6,099 nucleotides of DNA, taken from assembly GCA_018656255.1 (NCBI GenBank), contig JABHYI010000016.1:1-6099 (forward strand), read 5' to 3'. Numbering within the stretch: position 1 is the first letter of the stretch; each line of letters begins with the position of its first letter. The position numbers and the translations under genes were made by a program. The DNA comes from Bacteroidota bacterium (GTDB taxonomy: Bacteria > Bacteroidota > Bacteroidia > Flavobacteriales > Flavobacteriaceae). Of the stretch, positions 6,056 through 6,099 are shown piece by piece. Under the pieces are notes generated by a model. That model saw only the letters and a list, made by a program, of their open reading frames with translations. It had not been told where the DNA came from and ran no database searches.

Positions 6056-6099
6056 ATAGAATAAAAGTACTTCATAAATATATTTTGATATGAGCTTAC

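Noticed and set aside
6065..6072. Palindrome AAGTACTT as an operator
   Set aside because: Eight-base palindromes are common by chance in AT-rich DNA, and no second copy was seen.
6090..6099. ATG beginning a possible rightward gene at the window edge
   Set aside because: Only three codons are visible, and the upstream TATATTTTG does not match TAnnTTTG spacing, so nothing supports it beyond the ATG.
1..6099. CRISPR arrays, tRNA or rRNA genes, insertion sequences, attachment sites
   Set aside because: No regularly spaced repeats, RNA-gene-like segments, transposase motifs or terminal inverted repeats were found on either strand.

Overview
The window is AT-rich and matches a member of the Bacteroidota, most likely a pigmented, probably marine, Flavobacteriaceae. 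Three things support this. The gene order is B12-domain MerR regulator, crtI, crtB, crtZ, then a CrtYcd-type lycopene cyclase. The visible promoters follow the Bacteroidota TTG / TAnnTTTG pattern. Strong Shine-Dalgarno sequences are absent. Genus cannot be decided from the sequence.

Layout, plus strand: bases 1-353 hold the C-terminal cobalamin-binding-like domain of a MerR-family regulator, cut by the window edge. A 58-bp gap carries a near-consensus promoter with a 21-bp-spaced direct repeat. Four tightly packed carotenoid genes follow: phytoene desaturase (412-1878), phytoene synthase (1878-2720), beta-carotene hydroxylase (2754-3203) and lycopene beta-cyclase (3207-3905). Together they take geranylgeranyl diphosphate through phytoene, lycopene and beta-carotene to zeaxanthin. 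No GGPP synthase, ketolase, 2-hydroxylase or rhodopsin/blh gene is in the window, so precursor supply must come from elsewhere.

Layout, minus strand: a GNAT/FemAB-like acyltransferase-fold protein (3909-4991) converges on the cyclase gene, with three bases between the two stop codons. A possible bidirectional terminator covers both stops. Its reading frame stays open well beyond the first usable start (TTG at 4991), and the extra residues look like a real N-terminus, so its start is unusual or damaged. After about 130-280 bp of mostly non-coding DNA come two small membrane-protein genes, probably one operon transcribed leftwards: a 63-aa two-helix protein (5799-5990) and a 163-aa protein with two helices and a soluble beta-rich domain (5272-5763).

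The carotenoid cluster is a known system. The less ordinary points are the near-leaderless promoter with its candidate operator, the altered cobalamin-domain motifs in the regulator, and the missing conventional start of the acyltransferase-like gene.
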